Assembly: GCA_004352715.1 (NCBI GenBank)
Contig: SCFE01000057.1
Span: forward strand, 721,999-785,998
Source: Hofstenia miamia
Taxonomy: Eukaryota > Xenacoelomorpha > Acoela
DNA: 64,000 bases
Direction: 5' to 3'
The notes under the pieces are model-generated. The model was not told where the DNA came from. It worked only from the letters and a program-made list of their open reading frames with translations, and did no database searches. A program made the position numbers and the translations under genes. Shown piece after piece: positions 57,162-64,000 of this stretch; the first letter of the stretch is position 1, and each line of letters opens with the position of its first letter.

Positions 57162-57307
57162 CTGTAGATGTGGCATTTATTTTGAAATTGTAGTCAGTTA
57201 CAAGGACACGCAAAAGAAAACGGGATTGCTGATTTATGGCCTTCAGTGTGGTGATTTCTCCACTCAAGCGGTCAATGTTGAATGTGTTTTTAAATGTGTC
57301 AACGAGG
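57162..57307 (-). CDS. Dachsous-like cadherin, exon 3 of 10
   Basis: The acceptor is acattttag and the donor is CTACAG|gtacgt; 1 nt + 48 codons + 1 nt. The translation has LVDTFKNTFNIDRLSGEITT (F-x-I-D-x-x-(S/T)-G-x-I strand) and FLLRVLVTDYNFKINATST, the second half of a divergent repeat. Confidence 0.88.
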
Positions 57308-57772
57308 CTAAAATGTAGCGTTAAATAACTTAACCGAGACAAAGATTCTATTACATTAGGTACAATTAATATTCGTCAACATGGTATTCATGTATCATGA
57401 TCACCTGAAATTATGTTCAACTTGAAACTAAATTAGTATACCATAAAAGTCAATCGAGCATCGAAATCCAAATAGATGAATATTTCCATATAAATCCTAA
57501 AATGTTCAAAGCAATTTGGTATTTCTTTTCATTCGGTTTTTTTATTTAATTTACTTATCAAATAATTAAAACATCCAGCAGATATTGTATATGTATTTCA
57601 AAAAATTGAAAAAATTGCTTCAATTAAAAGAAGTTTCAAAAATATATCAAAAATATAAATTCGAGGAGGTGAATTAAATCGCACAGATAATTTTAGAATT
57701 GACTTACTGAAGTAAAAACGCAAAAGCATGAATTTTTAATTTAAGTGCATCGGATATTAATTAAAGGCATAC
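57308..57772 (-). other. Cadherin intron 2
   Basis: 465 nt of AT-rich DNA, nothing else recognised. Confidence 0.6.
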
Positions 57773-58024
57773 CTATAATTTAAGACTTGTTCGAATCCTT
57801 GATGCTTATCTTTATCATAACCATGCACTTTAATAACAGGAGCATTCGCACTGAGGCTAGGATGATGAACCCAATAAGTCTGATTGAAAAATGGCTTGTT
57901 TTCGTTTATATTGAAAACATTAATGGTGATATTGATTGAAGAAGACAGTCTCTTTTCAGTGCGTGACATATCAGTTACAATGAACTGTAAATCGTATGTT
58001 GCCTGCTTTTCATGATCTAATCTC
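57773..58024 (-). CDS. Dachsous-like cadherin, exon 2 of 10
   Basis: The acceptor is actatttag and the donor is TTATAG|gtatgc; 1 nt + 83 codons + 2 nt. The translation has RLDHEKQATYDLQFIVTDMS then NINENKPFF (linker with N-x-N-E-N-x-P, a variant of D-x-N-D-N-x-P) and IKVHGYDKDKHQGFEQVLNY. It holds the second half of one repeat and the first half of the next. Confidence 0.9.
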
Positions 58025-58074
58025 CTAAATAGTTGTTATCACTACCATAATTTACAGAATTATTTCCAAATTAC

Positions 58075-58160
58075 ATACTAAAAGTCGGTTGTAAAAGGAA
58101 TGTCCCACTTTGTGGTCTAATAGCAAAGAGAAAACATAAAATACAAAATGCATATGTCAT
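58075..58160 (-). CDS. Dachsous-like cadherin, first recognised exon (start uncertain)
   Basis: Read from ATG at 58160 (or 58178 in the same frame), the exon gives MTYAFCILCFLFAIRPQSG, a plausible signal peptide, then TFLLQPTFSM, and splices in phase at AGTAT|gtaatt into exon 2 after a 50-nt intron. An in-frame stop lies about 60 nt upstream of the first ATG. However, the hydrophobic stretch is also a good pyrimidine tract ending ctctttgctattag at 58117. The true exon may then be internal (58075-58116), coding only PQSGTFLLQPTFSM, which fits the x-x-x-(T/S)-G-x-x-x-L strand of a cadherin repeat. In that case the gene continues to the right of this window. Confidence 0.5.
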
Positions 58161-58178
58161 CTTCAAATTGGTAGACAT

Positions 58179-61100
58179 AAGCGTATGCTGAAACAATGTG
58201 AAGAAAATTGTCAAAATTAATTGGGTTTATTCTCCATTTAATGAAGAGTTCCAAGCCTCTGAAACTTGTTATGTGTTATGGAATGGTAATTTTAAGATTA
58301 CTCAAATCAATAATCTCACCATAAATTGATTACACTAGTCTGTTGTTACAGTTGACTGTACAAACGGCAGTCACGTTAATGCGAGCCTGAAAGCTATATT
58401 TTATTAGTTTTAGATAGACAGAATAGTCATTTCTCATAGCAATATATCTGACTAAATACACAAGTCATCAGTCTATGTAATTCCGACATTCGTAAGTCAA
58501 TATAGAGAAATAGATAATTCCACCACAACAATTTTCAAAATCAACATCCAAAAGCGTTATAGGGTTGTATTAGGAGGGGGGGGTTTCATGGCTCAAACTG
58601 TTTTTTTACAAAAGTATGACTCATTTTTACATTTTTGAAAATAAATTGGACATTATAGGCATTTACAAAAACATCTAACGTCTAACACTTCCTTACTCCA
58701 AGGGTAATACTTGGACATTTCCTTAAATATGATAACGTGAATAACATTGTTGAGAACCGAATATGAGAAGTTAGTTTGCTTTCTAAATTAACTTTTCTCC
58801 GCATAATGACAGTCTTTATTCCATAGGTCAACACACACCCGTACAGAAATTTATTAATAAGCTTAAAAATGCGAATTCATTTGTGGTTCTTCCCCCATTG
58901 AGAGGATCTGGAAGTTTAAACACGAGGTTAATGCTTTACTAGGAAATTTTTTGACAATCACTGCTAAGCAAACCCCATACAAATAAAAAATGATAACTAA
59001 TATAAGGAAATACATCTTAACCAGCTAAAATTTGTAAATTATCGCAGAATTTGAACATTCGCTTTTGCCAGCTCTACTCCTTAGCAAACAAATTATCTAA
59101 TTAAAGAATTTTGACGTAAATAAACTGCAACTCGGGGAAAATTTTTCCCACACTACTGATGCATTAATTTAACAAAAACATATGCTAAATATAATATAAA
59201 CATTTTGTGAAAAATATAAAGCATCATAAAATAGCTAGCACTAATAAAAAACTTCAGTGATTGCGCCAAATTTATTATTCACTGACGATATGTGAAATGA
59301 CAGTTTAGTGAAAGAAATTTTAAAATAATAAATAGAAAATAAATATAATGAAAATGAAGAAAACGCTTTAGAATGTAAACACAGACAACAGCTTAAAGCG
59401 CCATCTTTAAATCTTCAACAGACTTATAAGCAAAATGATAACTATGTGTAATCTTCATTTAGGAGACCCAAATATTTATTTGGATTATTTCACTTCAGAA
59501 AAAATTTAAACTATAAATAAATGCAGTAACCATAAACGTTTGCTTATACTGCCAACTATTTACAATTACTTCTTTGAAATAACTTTTTTTCCAAGTTTAT
59601 CACCCAATAAGTCAACTACATTGTGTTGCATGTAGCAGATTCTGAAAGCTTCATTAAAACCCCATAGCATTTTTGCAAGAATACCCATGAAACGCCAAGC
59701 AAAATGCTTTGTTAGTCTATTTATCCCCTAGGCATTTAAAAGGCTTTGAAAAAAATAGACAGTAACACACATACTTAATAAATCACTATCATCATTTCTT
59801 GTCAAACAAAACTATGAAATATCATATGAAAGCTAGTAAAGCTACATAATGCACTTTGAAATATTTTAAAAAATTAAGCAGAACAACGCTATAGTAAAAT
59901 ATTATATTCTTGTTTCCGACATTAAAACATTAAGATCAAGAATTAATTCCGGTGCTTAAATATCTCCAAATTTTGCACGCTTTGTCATTAAATAGTAATG
60001 ATATTAATATTGCTTTTGCCTCTTAAGTTTTGCGAAGAAACTTTCAAAAATGGCTTAAAATTTTCAAGCTGATCTGGATCAATATCTGGACTCAAAAAAT
60101 GGAAAAATTCTTATTCCTACGGTTTTATATTATGCGCATAACATTAACTGATTTACTTCCAAATTTTCTAAATACTGCTAGTGTTATGATGTAAAATAAA
60201 ATTTATTTAGAGAACCAAATACACATTTGAATGTGTGAACACCAATTGAGGAAATCGAGGTTTTTACCGGAGTTTGCACTGCCCAAGGGTTTCTCTAGCT
60301 TGATCCTGGTTTTTTCAAATCATTATATAAAACCGTTTTTCATTAAAAATGATATCTACATATAATCATGAAACTACCAACTCGAAAATAAATGAAGCAT
60401 CAATTTGTTCACTGTGAGTTGAAACGAGCATATTTGTAAAGCAATAAACAGCAAAATTTATATTTCCAGTAATTGAAAATTTTTAATTTGAGGCTATAAG
60501 AAAGATCGAATATATTATTATATAGTAAGCATATGAAAACAATTAAAAATTAATTTTGCACCCATATAATACACAAATTGAAAAAAGTAATGAGTGAAGA
60601 AATATATTTCAATCTAAAAGCAATTGCTTAACAATATATATATATATATATATATGTGTATATAAAAGTAAAATATATCTCGAAAGACTAACGGCAGCAA
60701 ATTTTAAATTAATTAGAGTAGACAGAACACAAAATCCTTACAAAACAGAAAAAGTGTGGACCTGGACAAATAAAAAATTATTTTTACTCAAATAGTAAAC
60801 AATTCTATACAATTGACACAAATGATGGAATTCCTACAGTTGTTTTTTTAAAAATACTTAAAATGATAAATAGTTCAAATCAATAAGAATTCAGTGAAAA
60901 AATTGCTAAATGATGAATTACAACTTGATAAATTATTATGAAAAACTAAATTCAATGAGTTCAATTATGGAATTCCAAACATCAAGTGTATAAAAGATAT
61001 TCCATTTTTCTAGCCAGCGGCACACTCAACTTGTATCGATAACAAAGTGGAAATCATGGAAGTGTATAAAAGACTTTGATGTTAATAAAACTTCCAATTC

Positions 61101-64000
61101 CCCTAGTATCCCAACGCATTAAGGACTAACTACAATACTATTAGACATAAAACACTTATTTAATCACAGGTATGCCAATGCGTCAAAAGAGCTGCTACAT
61201 ACTGAAACGAGATTAGTTGGTATGCTCAAATTGCAGTCGAAATAATTAAAGGAAAATGAGTATAGCAGAACAATTGTGCAGTACGAACATCTCAGCATTT
61301 CTTTTATAATTAGAAATAATAAAAAATTCAGACAAAAGTTTCTACAAAAAATTCATATATCATTTCCAAAACAGAAAACAAAAAGAAAAAGAACATATAA
61401 TTAATTGTAAAAATATTTTTTAAAATGAGTAGTGAGGAAAGATAAGGAATTTGCTTAAGTGCAACATTTTATTTAAAATCAAAATTTAAGCACATTGGAT
61501 AAATTTTCTGCGATTGCAGGACAGACGCTTAGAAGCTAACCGGTTTTCATGAAGTGAATGGAGGTGAATAGGTCATTGTGGCGTGTGCATTGTTAATAGA
61601 AGCAAACAAAGACTAATTTTAATTCCAAGTAGTGTAAGTCAAACATAAACTTCCCAAGTGTTTATTTTGTGTACGATACTTTGTCAATAATATGTCTACT
61701 CCCCCATTGATATATATAAAGTTCAGTAAAATTTTTATAAAATAATATTTAATTTTATTAATTTTCTAAGGTAAATTCTATTATCACATACAGATATTAC
61801 AGCTTGTTTTTGACCCTACTCTAGAAAAAACACCACGCGCAATTCCTTAAGATTAAAAACGATTAAATTTTTAATCTTGATTATTAGAAAGCAACTTTTA
61901 AAACTTATTGAATACACAACTTATTAAAGCATGCATTTTATTATTGTTTCTTAATGTCATCATTGTTTCTCAAAAAGTTGAGCTACAACTTTAAGAAGTA
62001 TGCTATTGTTGCCTAATGATAGAGGCAGACGTAAAGTCGAATTAATAAATAATGAAGACTTGTGTTGGTTCGCAATTAAAATATCGCGGACGAAAGTCAG
62101 GGCAGCGGCAGAAACATCATTTTGGACAAAATTGAAACATTAATTAACGTAAAAGCATTATTTGGTTTTGAATGATGGCAAAGAATTTCTAATGTATAAA
62201 AGATACAATTCAACTTCGAAATGAAAAACTATATAAAGGTTGACAGGAGGAAGAAGGCAGAATTCTCATGATATGAAAACAACGGCAGAAAGAAGAACGG
62301 AATTTGAGTAATGGGCATCAATGTCTTCAAGATTAAATTATCGGAAGAAAGGAAGCTGGAAAATAACGCAATGCTTTAAAATTATGTTCAAATTAGGCTG
62401 TTGTTGATTAATAAGGAGACGAAAGTCGAGCAAGTAGTGCGCGCGCTGATTAGTAGGAAAAGTAGCATTTAAAGAGAAAAGTAATTATAGAAGAAAGCAA
62501 CTCTACTAATTAAAAAGACGCCAACTCATAAAACAACTCCACCAATGACAATTGACGTTCATTCACCAAGCTGGAAACGAATAATAGAGAGTCATGAGAA
62601 AAGAGCGCTTTTCTAAAGTAAAAAACACCGGCTAGATTAAAAATATCCTATGTAATGCTACGTGACGATATGATGCGCCTACTAAGAAGCAACTTAGAGT
62701 CTTAAATGAACAGTGAATTTGAATGAAAACTTTGATTCCGAAGGTGGGATTCGCGAAATAAATCTTGCATATTCATTACTTACAAATTTCAATCAGCTAA
62801 CTAGTTTCGTACTCTTGTTTTAATGCTCATATTTTAACCACGGTCTTCTAAAACATAAGCCTGTCGACAAAATTGAATAACAGGCTAGAGAAAGGGCATT
62901 TATTCATTAAACTAATGCGGCCACAATGATGTCGAGATGATGTTAATTACTGAATTCACATTAAACGACTGATTGATTTCCCCTGATCTGAAAAATTTTT
63001 CAACGTACTTCACGGCCTTATTTCATGGAAGGATGTGGTTAAGATAATTTGGTTTCTTAATGTTCTGATATAAAGAACACGAAAAACTTCCAAAAAATTA
63101 CACGTGGTCTGTCATGAAAAACTAACAAAATGATCAAATTGACAACAATAAAAAATATGATGAATCTACCTCGAAACACGTTGATAATTTCTTTTTGGAA
63201 ACACAAATATTGCTAATTTTTTATTTTATCTGCAGCATACGTATTATTAATTAATTACAGCGTCTAATCAATTACCATGACACATAAAACATGGTGCTTT
63301 CAAAACCATTGCAAAGTTGAACTGTATACACTATTTATCCTGATTTTTTAGATATGTATAAATTTGAACAATATTTCACATGATGCAAATAACAAATAAT
63401 TGCAGGGTACTACATATAAACAAAACTAACAATGAAGTTAAGGTTAAAAGTAATGAATAAATAGCTAATTAAGCCAATGCATATTAAACGTATAACATTC
63501 AGGCAGTGTTGCAAACCATCTTGGACCTTGGCCTGAACTGTTGGTTTATTTCCTACTCGTTTCTCAGGCAATAGAATTAAAACAAACATAACAACGAAAA
63601 TATTTTACATTAAATGAGGAAAAAATAAACACTACATCTTAAATTATTTTTACGTTTGAGCCAAAAAAAATTGGCGCCACCTTGCCTACATTTCCTAAAA
63701 TAAATCAAAACTATCGCTTCACAAATAATTAAAATTACTCATTGCCACAAATAATTTAATCATTTGAAACATTGTGTCGGAAATTAACCTTCTGATTAAA
63801 AATTGCAGAAATTAATTTTCTAATGAGATTCTAAGATAAATGAAATTTTATACCAAAAATAATTAAAAATTGAATTTATAGCAAAATAATATCATCTACA
63901 TGCTAAAGTTAAAATCTTAACATTGCAAAAAAGTTATTTCTTAGATACATAGCTTTTATTAAACAACGACCAACAATGCACAATTCATAATGTTAAAGAT
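58179..64000. other. AT-rich region without recognised genes
   Basis: Nearly 6 kb upstream of the first recognised cadherin exon on its strand. No cadherin-type exon, RNA gene or transposon end is visible apart from a TA microsatellite at 60634-60655. It is either the promoter side of the cadherin gene or a long intron. Confidence 0.45.
60634..60655. repeat. (TA)n microsatellite
   Basis: Short pure TA run, low-complexity DNA. Confidence 0.95.

Overview
The window is nuclear DNA of an AT-rich invertebrate animal. It has spliced genes with GT-AG introns (several only 44-50 nt), many TA microsatellites, animal gene families (an SLC22-type transporter and a Dachsous-like cadherin) and a dense load of mostly decayed transposons. 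I cannot name the phylum from the sequence. N gaps (two exactly 1000 long) and near-identical copies meeting at N runs show a draft scaffold that still contains assembly errors.

0-34 kb, + strand: one SLC22-family solute carrier. Its ten coding exons sum to exactly 1530 nt (509 residues plus stop) and every junction is phase-compatible, but only if the exons are read in the order 342, 6602, 7397, 7552, 28427, 9562, 8424, 10860, 11013, 18401. The scaffold therefore has pieces in the wrong order: the exon at 28.4 kb sits between two 1000-N gaps, and exons 9562 and 8424 are swapped. Exons 8 (part), 9 and 10 also occur twice, on either side of N runs, as near-identical copies that look like unmerged haplotypes. 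Intron 1 holds a complete P-element-like transposon (1097-3946) with terminal inverted repeats (TIRs) and an exact 8-bp target-site duplication (TSD), and a LINE 3' fragment. The long last intron and the region beyond it hold LINE, hAT and P-like remains. A decayed LINE with endonuclease and reverse transcriptase lies at 31.4-33.3 kb.

34-41.5 kb: no host gene is recognisable. The region holds a 1.67-kb non-autonomous hAT element with an exact 8-bp TSD, a MITE with ATACCGTATATA ends, a truncated MITE of another family, and a Penelope-like retroelement fragment.

41.6-58.2 kb, - strand: a cadherin with about ten cadherin repeats, one transmembrane helix and a cytoplasmic tail carrying a Dachsous/classical-cadherin-like block. 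I resolve ten phase-consistent exons (3987 nt, 1328 residues if the ATG at 58160 is the true start). The 5' end is uncertain: the first exon can be read as a signal-peptide exon, or as an internal exon of a larger gene that continues past 64 kb. Its introns carry a Tc1-like element with doubled (IR/DR-like) terminal repeats and three MITEs.

58.2-64 kb: AT-rich sequence in which I see no gene.
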